A DNA stretch of 35,743 nucleotides from an uncultured Geobacter sp. (lineage in GTDB: Bacteria > Desulfobacterota > Desulfuromonadia > Geobacterales > Geobacteraceae). The stretch is taken from positions 1-35,743 of the forward strand of contig CAIYDQ010000206.1 of assembly GCA_903925075.1 (NCBI GenBank), read 5' to 3'. Below the pieces are notes generated by a model. The model searched no databases. It saw only the letters and a program-made list of their open reading frames with translations, and was not told the DNA's origin. This document shows, piece by piece, positions 23,246-31,513 of this stretch; position 1 is the first letter of the stretch; each line of letters begins with the position of its first letter. The position numbers were made by a program, and so were the translations under genes.

Positions 23246-24754
23246 TCAGATCAACAGCCGAACCGGACTCTCCATAACGGCCTTCAGTTCCGCCAGGAAC
23301 TGGGCGGCGTAGGCACCATCGACCAGCCGGTGATCGGCGGAAAGCGTCACCTTCATGACCTTGGCGCAGGCGGGAGCACCGGCGCGCACCACTACCGTGT
23401 CGAGCACGGCGCCGACGGCCAAAACCGCGGCGTGCGAAGGGTAGATGATGGCGGTGAACTGGCTTACCCCGTACATCCCCAGGTTCGAGACCGAGAAGGT
23501 GCCGCCGCTCATCTCCTTTTCGCTCAGCGAGCCGGCGCGGGCTCGCTCCGCCAGATCGCGGGAGGCTTTGCCGATCTCCGGCAAAGAAAGTCGCTGACAC
23601 CCCCTGACCACCGGTATCAGCACGCCGTCCGTCACCGCCACCGCGACGCCAATGTTGACCTCTTCATGCCGATGCACGCCGTCAGCGGCAAAAGAGGCGT
23701 TGAGCTGCGGAAATTTCTGCAAGGCAAGCGACACCCCCTTCACCAGCAGATCGGTCACAGTTACCGCCACGCCGCTTTGCTTTAATTGCTGCCTGACCGC
23801 CTCGGACTCGTCCATCTGCAGGTCCATGGTCACGGTGAAATGCGGTATCGAGCGCCACGATTCGCTGACGGTTTTGGCAATGGCGGCCCGAAGTCTGGAC
23901 AGAGGCGCGGCGCCCTCCCCTGCTGCCGGCCCGTCTGTAGGAGCGGCAGGAGCGGCGGATGCGGCCCGGGCGACGGCCGGCTGCGACTCCCTCGACTCGA
24001 CCGGCGTGGTCTCGCGCTGCTCCAAATCCTGCAGCAGGATGCGACCATCCGGCCCGCTCCCCTGGACCGAAGACAGCTCGACGCCAAGTTCCCGCGCTCG
24101 GCGGCGCACCACCGGCGCCGCCCGCTCGCGGCTTTCCGGCGGAGCCGGGGCTTCGGGGTTCTCCGCTTGAGGCTGGGCAGACTCGTCAATGGCGGCAGCA
24201 ACGCCGGCCTCGTCGCCAGTCGACGGTGAAACCGGTGCGGCCTGAGCCTCGCCGGTTGCCGGGGCCAGCGGCGCGACGGGGGCTTGGGCCTCGTCTTGCT
24301 TGAAATCGGAGGGGCCAGGCACCTCCGGGGGCTTGGTCCCGGCAGCCTCAGATACCGTCGGCGCAGCTTTGGCTTCCGCTTCCGCAAGTTTGGGTTCGGC
24401 TACAGCCGGCGCAGGTTTGGCTTCCGCTGCCGCCGGAGCCGCCGGCGGTGCGCCTGCGGCAGGCTCAGCCTTGGGCGGGGCTGCTGCTGCCGGCTGCGCC
24501 GGCTGCCCCCCCTTTTCCGCTGCCTTGCCGATCACCGCGATCACGGCCCCCACCGACGCCATCTCCCCGGCCTCAACTTTAATTTCCAGCAGCTCTCCGG
24601 AGACGAAGGCTTCAAGCTCCATATTCGCCTTGTCGGTCTCCACTTCGGCCAGCACGTCTCCGCGCCGGACCGTCTCCCCTACCCGTTTTTTCCAGGAGAC
24701 CAGCCTCCCCTCGGTCATGGTGTCGGAAAGTTTCGGCATGACGATATCGCTCAT
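23246..24754 (-). CDS. pdhC: Dihydrolipoyl acyltransferase (E2) of a 2-oxo acid dehydrogenase complex
   Basis: This 502-aa protein forms the core of the complex and transfers the acetyl group from lipoate to CoA. One lipoyl domain (about 1-76) carries K42 in ETDKAN. A very long Ala/Pro/Glu-rich linker follows (about 80-205), then a peripheral subunit-binding domain (about 208-248, VRRRARELGVELSSVQGSGPDGRI) and the catalytic domain (about 280-502) with HRLVDG (H475, D479) and SNLGMYG. The ribosome site AGGAGC precedes the ATG. It follows E1beta by 73 bases. No E3 (lipoamide dehydrogenase) gene is nearby. A pyruvate substrate is inferred from E1 and the aconitase neighbour; acetoin or branched-chain oxo acids are possible. 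Confidence 0.92.
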   Translation of the reverse strand: MSDIVMPKLSDTMTEGRLVSWKKRVGETVRRGDVLAEVETDKANMELEAFVSGELLEIKVEAGEMASVGAVIAVIGKAAEKGGQPAQPAAAAPPKAEPAAGAPPAAPAAAEAKPAPAVAEPKLAEAEAKAAPTVSEAAGTKPPEVPGPSDFKQDEAQAPVAPLAPATGEAQAAPVSPSTGDEAGVAAAIDESAQPQAENPEAPAPPESRERAAPVVRRRARELGVELSSVQGSGPDGRILLQDLEQRETTPVESRESQPAVARAASAAPAAPTDGPAAGEGAAPLSRLRAAIAKTVSESWRSIPHFTVTMDLQMDESEAVRQQLKQSGVAVTVTDLLVKGVSLALQKFPQLNASFAADGVHRHEEVNIGVAVAVTDGVLIPVVRGCQRLSLPEIGKASRDLAERARAGSLSEKEMSGGTFSVSNLGMYGVSQFTAIIYPSHAAVLAVGAVLDTVVVRAGAPACAKVMKVTLSADHRLVDGAYAAQFLAELKAVMESPVRLLI

Positions 24755-24765
24755 GGGCAGCTCCT

Positions 24766-24792
24766 GTAGGGGCGGGTTCAGACCCGGCGCCC
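24766..24792. repeat. Small GC-rich imperfect palindrome between E1beta and E2
   Basis: GGGCGGGT-tcag-ACCC followed by GGCGCCC gives an interrupted hairpin just upstream of the E2 ribosome site. It resembles the GTAGGGGCGGGTT type of interspersed repeat seen in Geobacter-like genomes (recollection). It may lower or tune E2 expression relative to E1. It lacks a T-run on the transcript strand. Confidence 0.35.
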
Positions 24793-24827
24793 GGCTATGG
24801 CATTTTCAGAATTAAACCTTAAAACGA

Positions 24828-25814
24828 TCAGTAGGATTGCGCCAAAAGGTCGCGCACCCCCTGCACGATCCCCTCCACTTGCGGGATGCAGAGCTTTTCG
24901 ATCTTGCGCGAGTAGGGCATCGGCACGTCCAGCCCGGAGATGCGCTTGACCGGCGCCAGCAGCGTGTCGAAGCAGCGCTCGTAGATGCGCGAGGCGATAT
25001 CGCCCCCAAGCCCCGCGCTGCGCCAGCATTCCTCCACCACCACCGCCCGCCCGGTCTTCAGCACCGACGCCAGCATGGTTTCGCCGTCCAGCGGGCACAA
25101 GGTGCGCAGATCGATCACTTCGCAGGAGACCCCTTCCTTTTCCAGCAACTGGGCCGCCTGCAGACACAGGATCGACATGCGGCCATAACCCACCAGGGTC
25201 GCCGCGCTCCCCTCCCGCAGGACCGCCGCCTTGCCGAACGGCACCAGGAATTCCGGGTCCTCCGATACCTCCCCCTTGCTGTTGTACAAGAGTTCGTGTT
25301 CCAGGAAGATCACCGGGTTGTTGTCGCGGATCGCGGTTTTCAAGAGCCCCTTGGCGTCCGCCGGGGCCGCGGGATAGGCGACGCGCAGGCCGGGACAGTG
25401 CATGAAGTAACTCTCCAGACTCTGCGAATGCTGGGCCCCCAGCTGACTCCCCCCCCCGCCGGGCATGCGGATCACCACCGGGACGGTAAGCTGGCCGCCG
25501 AACATGTAGCGCACCTTGGCCAGGTGGTTCACGATCTGGTCCATGGCCAAGAGGGCGAAGTTCACCGTCATCAACTCGGCCACCGGGCGCACGCCCCCCA
25601 TGGCCGCGCCGACCGCCACGCCGACAATGGTGTTTTCCGAAATCGGGCAGTCCCGCACCCGCTCCTCGCCGAACTCGGACAAGAGCCCCCGGGTTACCTT
25701 GAAGGCCCCCTCGTAGAGCGCCACGTCCTCGCCGTAGACGACCACCGACCGGTCTCGGCGCATCTCTTCCTTCAGTGCGAGGTTGATGGCGTCGCGGTAC
25801 GTCATCTCAGACAT
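24828..25814 (-). CDS. pdhB: Pyruvate dehydrogenase-type E1 component, beta subunit
   Basis: This 328-aa protein pairs with E1alpha to form the thiamine-diphosphate decarboxylase. The transketolase pyrimidine-binding domain (about 4-180) has EDVALYEGAFKVTRGL, PISENTIVGVAVGAAMGG and the MPGGGGSQLGAQHSQSLE segment. The C-terminal transketolase domain (about 195-320) has YGRMSILCLQAAQLLEKEGVSCEVIDLRTLCPLD. The start overlaps the E1alpha stop by 8 bases, with GGGAGGA as the ribosome site, so the two subunits are coupled. Confidence 0.95.
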   Translation of the reverse strand: MSEMTYRDAINLALKEEMRRDRSVVVYGEDVALYEGAFKVTRGLLSEFGEERVRDCPISENTIVGVAVGAAMGGVRPVAELMTVNFALLAMDQIVNHLAKVRYMFGGQLTVPVVIRMPGGGGSQLGAQHSQSLESYFMHCPGLRVAYPAAPADAKGLLKTAIRDNNPVIFLEHELLYNSKGEVSEDPEFLVPFGKAAVLREGSAATLVGYGRMSILCLQAAQLLEKEGVSCEVIDLRTLCPLDGETMLASVLKTGRAVVVEECWRSAGLGGDIASRIYERCFDTLLAPVKRISGLDVPMPYSRKIEKLCIPQVEGIVQGVRDLLAQSY

Positions 25815-26784
25815 AAATATCCTCCCAGACCTCGCCGTCCTCGGGCCAGGGCGAGTCGGCGGCGTACTGCACCGCCTCCTCCACCTGCGCCGTGCAGCGA
25901 TCCCTTATCTCGTCGAGCTGCGCCTCGCTCGCTATCCCCTCGGCCAGGAGCCGGCGGGAGAGGTTGGGAATCGGGTCGCGGCTCTTCCAGACCTCGTGCT
26001 CGGACACGCTGCGATACTTGGCGGGATCGGACATGGAGTGGCCGCGGAAACGATAGGTGACCGCCTCGATGAAATAGGGGCGCTGCCTCTCCCGCACCCA
26101 TTCCGCCGCCCGCTTGGTCGCCTGGTAGACGGCGATCACATCCATGCCGTCCACCTTTTCGCTGGGGATGTCGTAGCCGCAGGTGCGCCGGTGCAGCGCG
26201 GACTGGGCGGAGGCGCGGTGCACCTCGGTGCCGATCCCGTAGAAGTTGTTCTCGCAGACGAACAGCATCGGCAGCTCCCAAAGCCTCGCCCAGTTGAGCG
26301 ACTCGTGGAAGGTCCCCTGGTTCATGGAGCCGTCCCCGAAGAAGCAGGCGGTGACCCGGTCCTCTTCGCGCAACTGGCTGGCCCAGGAAAGTCCGACCGC
26401 GATCGGGAACTGCCCGCCCACGATGGCGTACCCTCCCATGAAGTTCAACTCCGGCGCGAAGAGATGCATCGATCCGCCCTTTCCCTTGCAGATGCCGGTC
26501 GCCCTGCCGAACAGCTCGGCCATCACCCGTTTGGGATCGGCGCCGCGCACGATGGCTTGGGCGTGATCGCGGTAGGCGGAAAGGATGTAGTCGTTCTTGT
26601 GCAGCGCCGCGGTGCAGCCGACCGCGACCGCCTCCTGTCCGCTGTAGAGATGCAAGAAGCCGGTGATCTCTCCCCTGGAGTACTGCTCGGCGCAGCTCTC
26701 TTCGAACTCGCGGCACAGCACCATCTGCCGGTAGAATTCGATCAGCTCTCCTTCGGAAAGCAGCTCTCTAAGGCTTGCTTCCAT
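25807..26784 (-). CDS. pdhA: Pyruvate dehydrogenase-type E1 component, alpha subunit
   Basis: This 325-aa protein carries the thiamine-diphosphate site: GDG at 150-152 through ENN at 178-180, the standard TPP-binding motif. It also has GKGGSMHLF and YRFRGHSMSDP, typical of heterodimeric pyruvate or acetoin dehydrogenase E1alpha. An excellent ribosome site (AAGGAGGA) precedes the ATG, which lies inside the end of the aconitase gene (17-base overlap). It decarboxylates a 2-oxo acid, most likely pyruvate, and passes the acyl group to the E2 lipoate. The YdaP/AcoA distinction cannot be made by eye. Confidence 0.94.
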   Translation of the reverse strand: MEASLRELLSEGELIEFYRQMVLCREFEESCAEQYSRGEITGFLHLYSGQEAVAVGCTAALHKNDYILSAYRDHAQAIVRGADPKRVMAELFGRATGICKGKGGSMHLFAPELNFMGGYAIVGGQFPIAVGLSWASQLREEDRVTACFFGDGSMNQGTFHESLNWARLWELPMLFVCENNFYGIGTEVHRASAQSALHRRTCGYDIPSEKVDGMDVIAVYQATKRAAEWVRERQRPYFIEAVTYRFRGHSMSDPAKYRSVSEHEVWKSRDPIPNLSRRLLAEGIASEAQLDEIRDRCTAQVEEAVQYAADSPWPEDGEVWEDIYV

Positions 26785-28714
26785 GATGCTCCTCCTTGAC
26801 TAAGTTCAAGAGGCTGCCGGCCACAAGCTCCCGCCGCTCGCGCTCGGTGGCGTCGAGCAGCGTCACGATCTCGCCCCCTTCGACGCGCACCGGGATCTCG
26901 GTCGCCCCCGCCGCAACCAGTTCCCGCACCCCGGCGATCCGGAGCCGGTCGCCCTGCCGCAGACGGTCGTAGTCGGCCGGGTCCTTGAAGGTGAGCGGCA
27001 GGATGCCGAAGTTGATCAGATTGGCGCGGTGGATCCTGGCGAAGCTCTTGGCGATCTTGGCCCTGATCCCCAGATAGCGGGGCGCCAGCGCCGCATGTTC
27101 CCGTGAGGAGCCCTGGCCGTAATTTCCACCGCCGACCACGGCCCCGTCCCCCTTGGCCGCCGCGCGTTGCGGGAATTCCGGGTCGATCTGCTCGAAGACG
27201 AAGCGGCTGATGGCAGGTATGTTGCTGCGGAAGGGGAGCACCTTGTTGCCCGCCGGCATGATGGCGTCGGTGGAGACGTTGTCCCCCACCTTGATGATCA
27301 CCTCCAGATCGAGCTGATCGGGAAGTGCCGCGAAGTCCGGGAAGGGCACGATGTTCGGTCCGGTGACGATCTCCACGGTGCTGCCGTCCGCAGGCGGCGC
27401 AGCGATGCCGGCGTCGTCCACCAGGTAGCGCTCAGGGTTTTGCACGGCCGGCCAGGGAAGGAGCTCCGCGAGCTTGCGCGGATCGGTGACCACGCCGAAG
27501 ACGCCTGCGGCCACGGCGGTCTCGGGCGAGCAGAGATAGACCCGGTCCTCCAGGGTGCCGCTTCTGCCGGGAAAGTTGCGCGGGAAGGTCCGCAGCGATA
27601 CCTGGTTGGTGCCGGGCGCCTGCCCCATGCCGATGCAGCCGAGGCATCCCGGCTGGTGCACCTGCGCGCCCGCCAAAAGGAGCATGATAAAGCCACCCTG
27701 GGCCACCACGTTCTCCAGCACCTGCCGGCTGCCGGGGTTGATGTGGAAGGAGAGCTGCGGCGCGATCTTCCTGCCGTCCAGCACCCTGCAGACCGTCATC
27801 AGGTCGCGAAAGGACGAGTTCACCGAGCTGCCGACGATCACCTGGTCCACCTTCAGCCCCTCGATCTCGGCCACCCTCACCACGTTGTCGGGCGAGGACG
27901 GACAGGCGATCATCGGCTCGATCCGGGAGAGGTCGATCTCTTCGTAGTCGTCGTAGCCGGCGTCCGGGTCGGCGGCCAATTCCCGCCAGACGTCGCCGCG
28001 CCCCTGGGCCTCCAGGAACTCAAGGGTGCGCCGGTCGCTGGGAAAGACGCTGCTGGTGGCGCCCAGTTCCGCCCCCATGTTGCCGATGGTGGCGCGATCG
28101 GTGGCCGAAAGCGTCGCCACTCCCGGACCGTAGTACTCGATGATCTTCCCCACCCCCCCCTTCACCGTATGGCGCCGGAGCAGTTCCAGGATCAGATCCT
28201 TGCCGGAAACCCAGGGCTGCAGCTCGCCGGTGAGTTTCACCCCCCAGATGCGCGGGCAGGGGAGGTTAAAGGGGCGGCCCGCCATGGCGAGCGCCACGTC
28301 CAGCCCGCCGGCGCCGATGGCCAGCATCCCCAAACCCGCGGCGGTGGGCGTATGGGAGTCGGCTCCCAGAAGCGTCGTCCCCGGCACCCCGAAGCGCTCA
28401 AGGTGGACCTGGTGGGAGACCCCGTTGCCCGGCTTGGAGAGGTGGATGCCGAATTTCTGCGCCGCGCTGGCCAAAAAGGCGTGGTCGTCGGCGTTCTTGT
28501 TGTCGGTCTGCAGCAGGTTGTGGTCGATGTACTGGGCGGCCAGCTCCACCTTGACCCGGTCGATGCCGGTGGCGATAAACTCCAGCATGGCCATGGTGCC
28601 GGTCGCGTCCTGCAGCAGGGTCTGGTCTATTTTCAATGCGATTTCCCGGCCCGGGATCAGTTCCCCTTCGACCAGGTGATCGGCCAATATTTTTGTGGCA
28701 AGATTTCGTCCCAT
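26768..28714 (-). CDS. Aconitate hydratase, short Aquifex-type, lacking one cluster cysteine
   Basis: This 648-aa enzyme of the aconitase superfamily probably converts citrate to isocitrate in the cytoplasm. The core (about 1-430) has DHN and ADSHTPTAAGLGMLAIGAGG near 115-140, C357 and C360 in GCLGCIG, and RNFPGR. The swivel domain (about 470-640) has GSSREHAAL and KSFARIHRANL. In related enzymes the third iron-sulfur ligand is the Cys in GSCTN; here it reads GSSVN with S297, at the right distance (60 residues) before C357. A cysteine, C309, is close by. The size fits the short aconitase group first seen in Aquifex. A ribosome site GAAGGAGAGG precedes it. It heads the operon with E1 and E2. 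Confidence 0.88.
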   Translation of the reverse strand: MGRNLATKILADHLVEGELIPGREIALKIDQTLLQDATGTMAMLEFIATGIDRVKVELAAQYIDHNLLQTDNKNADDHAFLASAAQKFGIHLSKPGNGVSHQVHLERFGVPGTTLLGADSHTPTAAGLGMLAIGAGGLDVALAMAGRPFNLPCPRIWGVKLTGELQPWVSGKDLILELLRRHTVKGGVGKIIEYYGPGVATLSATDRATIGNMGAELGATSSVFPSDRRTLEFLEAQGRGDVWRELAADPDAGYDDYEEIDLSRIEPMIACPSSPDNVVRVAEIEGLKVDQVIVGSSVNSSFRDLMTVCRVLDGRKIAPQLSFHINPGSRQVLENVVAQGGFIMLLLAGAQVHQPGCLGCIGMGQAPGTNQVSLRTFPRNFPGRSGTLEDRVYLCSPETAVAAGVFGVVTDPRKLAELLPWPAVQNPERYLVDDAGIAAPPADGSTVEIVTGPNIVPFPDFAALPDQLDLEVIIKVGDNVSTDAIMPAGNKVLPFRSNIPAISRFVFEQIDPEFPQRAAAKGDGAVVGGGNYGQGSSREHAALAPRYLGIRAKIAKSFARIHRANLINFGILPLTFKDPADYDRLRQGDRLRIAGVRELVAAGATEIPVRVEGGEIVTLLDATERERRELVAGSLLNLVKEEHHGSKP

Positions 28715-28956
28715 GTCGCCTCTCCTTCAGCGTTGCCTGATCCGGTGCCGCGGCTCGGCGCGCACCACAAGGATATTTTGCTCCTTCCGCGGGTGCTTCG
28801 TACAGCACTTTGCGTCAGGCAGGCGCTCGATGGGCGCTCGACGGGTGCCGCCCAGCGTAACGCTCCGACCGCGGGCAAGCCGGGAGCGCGCGGCCGGCCG
28901 GCGCCGGACCGGCCTCGGCGCAGGCGGCGGGTCGTCACGGGGGGAACCGGCACCAA

Positions 28957-28976
28957 GGCGGGTCTGACGGCCCGCC
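28957..28976. other. GC-rich hairpin between aconitase and ferritin-like genes
   Basis: GGCGGG and CCCGCC close an 8-base loop just beyond the stop of the ferritin-like gene on the minus strand, without a T-run. The remaining bases of 28715-28987 are very GC-rich with GGCCGGCC-type palindromes. The aconitase promoter must lie here, but I could not pick a convincing -35/-10 pair. Confidence 0.35.
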
Positions 28977-28987
28977 GGCGGCGGCGC

Positions 28988-29470
28988 TTATAGCTCTCTG
29001 AGATTGCTGAACTCACGCCAGGCGAGAAAACACTTCGGAGTCTCGACAAAATCGTAGATGTTCTCGATGATGTTCAGATGGATGCTCTCTTCTTCCGCCA
29101 ACGCCTGCAGCAGGCGCCGCACCTCCGGATTCTTTTCTTTTTCGGCCGCATTCCGATAGAAGCTGATGCTCTGCTCTTCGGCCTTGATGGCGTGGCGATA
29201 GCCGTCGGTATCGACCCGGAAGCTCCCCTTCCCCTTCATCTCCAACAGGCGCTGAAAGATGTTTTTCGCCTGCTCCAGGACCTTGCTCTCCAGCATGGCG
29301 TAGGCCGCCTCGTTCTTCCTGGCCGACAGGGCGTCGTGGTGGGTCTGCTCCGCCTGGGCCAGCAAGGTGAAGAGGTTTTTCAGCTCCTTCTCGTCGCTCT
29401 CCGCCGCCAGCTTTTCATAGTAGGTTTTTCCGTCGGCTTCCATTTTCAGGGCAAATTCCAGTACGTTCAT
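28988..29470 (-). CDS. Ferritin-like (rubrerythrin-type) di-iron protein
   Basis: This 160-aa four-helix protein is built from two similar halves. Helix 1 (E11) and helix 2 with E41..H44 are mirrored by helix 3 (E98) and helix 4 with E128..H131, the ExxH pairs of a di-iron site. It lacks the C-terminal rubredoxin domain of true rubrerythrin, since it has only one cysteine. Such proteins may scavenge peroxide, store iron or sense redox state in anaerobes. The ribosome site AAGGTGGTG lies before the ATG. It follows the DUF302 gene by 39 bases and is probably cotranscribed with it. Confidence 0.85.
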   Translation of the reverse strand: MNVLEFALKMEADGKTYYEKLAAESDEKELKNLFTLLAQAEQTHHDALSARKNEAAYAMLESKVLEQAKNIFQRLLEMKGKGSFRVDTDGYRHAIKAEEQSISFYRNAAEKEKNPEVRRLLQALAEEESIHLNIIENIYDFVETPKCFLAWREFSNLREL

Positions 29471-29509
29471 GATCGCACCACCTTTTTGTATGGTATGTGG
29501 CCCAGCTCC

Positions 29510-30352
29510 CTAAAGGGCGGCAATCACCCTCTGCATGCTCTGCTTCACGGTCTCGGCCAACTCGCTCAGTTGCTCCTTGCCCGCCAGGGCAAACACGGCC
29601 ACCGGATCCATGGCCATGACCGAGGTGCGCCCCTCTGAAAGCGCGTAAACTGCCACGTTGCAAGGAAGCAGTGTGCCGATGTTGAGTTCTACGCCAAAGG
29701 CCTGATACGCGAGGCCCGGATTACAGGCTCCCAGAATCAGGTAGTCGCGAAATTCCTTGTGCAGCTTCTCGCGGAATTTCTGTTTCACGTCGATCTCGGA
29801 AACGATGCCGAACCCCTCCTTTTGCAGTTCCTCCTGCACGCGGGCGACCGTTTCCGCGAAGGGGAGCGCCAGGGTGACGCCGAAGGCATACGAGGCGTCA
29901 AAGGGCTGCGACGTCTCCTTTTCCATGGCTTCCGCCGCCTGTTTCAGGATAAGCGCTTCGGCTTGGATTTGATCGGGGATGGCGGTGCGGATCAGGCGCT
30001 CCGCCTGCTCGTTCTTGGGCAGCCAGTCCACCTCGATGGTCAAAAGCTGGGGGGCGACCGGGCTTTGCACCGAGGAGGGAACCACCCGGTTCACCACCCG
30101 ACCCGTGAAGAGCGGGTGCTCCAGCAGGAAGTAGTGGACCTCCCCGTGCCCCTTGTCGATCACCACCTTTTCCTTGATCTGCAGGCCGTCGCCCTTGAGC
30201 TCCCGCAACACGCCGTTGCCGTAGTGCTGCAGTATGCGCGATTGGACCACCCCCGGCAGATAGGTCTGCGGCTTTTCCACCTTATCCACCAACAGCTTCC
30301 ATACCGTGTCGAGTGGAGCATGCACCTCGCAACTATAAGAAATTTTATGCAT
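29510..30352 (-). CDS. Two-domain protein: SRPBCC (AtaL/DUF1857-like) plus DUF302
   Basis: I chose the ATG at 30352 (280 aa), with GGAGGT 9 bases upstream. The open frame continues 64 codons further but reads through repeat-like DNA. The N-terminal half (about 1-145) has the START/SRPBCC pattern with a VHAPLDTVWKLL first helix and a VPG-like YLPGVVQS segment. The C-terminal half (about 155-280) matches DUF302: VARVQEELQKEGFGIVSEID, YLILGACNPGLAYQAF and LLPCNVAVYA. DUF302 proteins are often found with redox and metal genes, but their role is unknown. No signal peptide or membrane helix is seen. The fusion of the two domains is inferred from continuous reading and uniform codon use. Confidence 0.82.
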   Translation of the reverse strand: MHKISYSCEVHAPLDTVWKLLVDKVEKPQTYLPGVVQSRILQHYGNGVLRELKGDGLQIKEKVVIDKGHGEVHYFLLEHPLFTGRVVNRVVPSSVQSPVAPQLLTIEVDWLPKNEQAERLIRTAIPDQIQAEALILKQAAEAMEKETSQPFDASYAFGVTLALPFAETVARVQEELQKEGFGIVSEIDVKQKFREKLHKEFRDYLILGACNPGLAYQAFGVELNIGTLLPCNVAVYALSEGRTSVMAMDPVAVFALAGKEQLSELAETVKQSMQRVIAAL

Positions 30353-30528
30353 ATATTGGGCACCTCCAGTCTTCTTGGCGCGGACCGCGGCCGGCCAATG
30401 AGAACGCGACGGCAACCTTACCAATTTTCCAGCCATAACTTTACCTGATTGTTGTTGCACGGCAATGGCGGGAGAAACTTTTTCATGGGGAGGGAGCAGG
30501 GAGCGCGTTAATCCGGATAAACCCGCAG

Positions 30529-30644
30529 CCGCAAAAAGGCGCAAAAGTCACAAAAACAGGATTTTATATGGAACCATTTTGGTTGGTACGTTTTATAGAC
30601 GTAACACCGGATTTTTTTTGTGCTTTTTGTGCATTTTTGTGGCC
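30529..30644. repeat. AT-rich imperfect inverted repeat element (MITE/REP-like)
   Basis: Arms of about 32 bp (about 30529-30562 and 30611-30644) are inverted copies at about 80 % identity, both built on a GCCrCAAAAAnGCrCAAAA pattern, around a spacer of about 50 bases that is itself AT-rich. The composition contrasts sharply with the GC-rich neighbours. Similar CACAAAAA/CGCAAAA repeats are common between genes in several Deltaproteobacteria (recollection). The gap 30353-30713 holds no gene that I can support; the DUF302 promoter should lie within it. Confidence 0.6.
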
Positions 30645-30713
30645 AACTGATTTTTTTTTAGGTTTAAAGGAAGGGGTCGGAGAGGTGGTGAGAGATGGTT
30701 GAGCGCGGCCGCC

Positions 30714-31484
30714 CTACCCTTCGCGGCCGCCGCGATTCACGGCAAGGGGGCCCCAGGCCTGGCTGACGGACATGACCTCGATGCTGTTGATGTTGACCCG
30801 CCCAGGAACCGACGATACCCAGACCACGACGTCGGCGATGTCCTCGGCGCTCAGCGGCTCGGTCCCCGCGTAGACGCGCTGCGCCTTGTCGTCGTCGCCT
30901 TTGAAGCGGACTTGGGAGAATTCCGTTTCGGCCATGCCGGGAGCTATGTTGGTGACCCGGACCCGGGTGCCGAGCAGGTCGGAGCGCAGGTTTCTGGAGA
31001 ACTGTTGCACAAAGGCCTTGCTCGCGCCGTAAACGTTGCCGCCGGGATACGGCCAGCTGCCGGCCACCGAACCGATGTTGACGACGTGCCCCCGGTTGCG
31101 ATCCACCATGCCCGGCAGTAGCGCGCGGGTGCAGTACATCAACCCCTTGACGTTGGTGTCGACCATGGTGTCCCAGTCGTCAAGGGAAGCCTGATGGGCG
31201 GGCTCCAAGCCGAGCGCCAGCCCCGCGTTGTTGACCAGCAGGTCCACTTCGGAAAACTCCGCAGGGAGCGCGGCAAAGGCCGCGGCCACCGCCTCTCGAT
31301 CGCGCACGTCCAGCGTGAAGACGTGCACCGCAACAAGCGGAGCCAGTTCCTGCCGCAGCAGTTGCAACGCTTCGCCGCGCCGCGCGCACAGCACCAGCTT
31401 GCAGCCGAGCTTGGCGAAAGCGCGGGCGCAGGCGGCGCCGAAACCGGACGAGGCGCCTGTGATCAGCACCGTTTTTGTCATCAA
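30714..31484 (-). CDS. Short-chain dehydrogenase, YdfG-like
   Basis: This 256-aa NAD(P)-dependent oxidoreductase has the Rossmann motif TGASSGFG (9-16), NNAG (85-88), and the catalytic residues N111, S139, Y152 and K156 (YGASK). Long stretches such as NNAGLALGLEPAH, GSWPYPGGNVYGASKAF and VRFKGDD match what I remember of Escherichia coli YdfG, which oxidises serine and 3-hydroxy acids and reduces malonic semialdehyde. NADP is likely from ARR after the second strand. Two adjacent ATGs (31484, 31481) follow GGAGGGGGA. It sits 29 bases after the DUF3426 gene. Confidence 0.92.
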   Translation of the reverse strand: MMTKTVLITGASSGFGAACARAFAKLGCKLVLCARRGEALQLLRQELAPLVAVHVFTLDVRDREAVAAAFAALPAEFSEVDLLVNNAGLALGLEPAHQASLDDWDTMVDTNVKGLMYCTRALLPGMVDRNRGHVVNIGSVAGSWPYPGGNVYGASKAFVQQFSRNLRSDLLGTRVRVTNIAPGMAETEFSQVRFKGDDDKAQRVYAGTEPLSAEDIADVVVWVSSVPGRVNINSIEVMSVSQAWGPLAVNRGGREG

Positions 31485-31513
31485 GATCCCCCTCCGTTCT
31501 AATCCGATGGCTC

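Noticed and set aside
30353-30544. N-terminal extension of the DUF302 protein
   Set aside because: It reads through repeat-like intergenic DNA, whereas GGAGGT is well placed for the ATG at 30352.
30705-30730. Two GCGGCCGC sequences forming a possible stem at the end of the YdfG-like gene
   Set aside because: Each is self-complementary by itself, there is no T-run directly after the stem, and GC-rich DNA gives such sites by chance.
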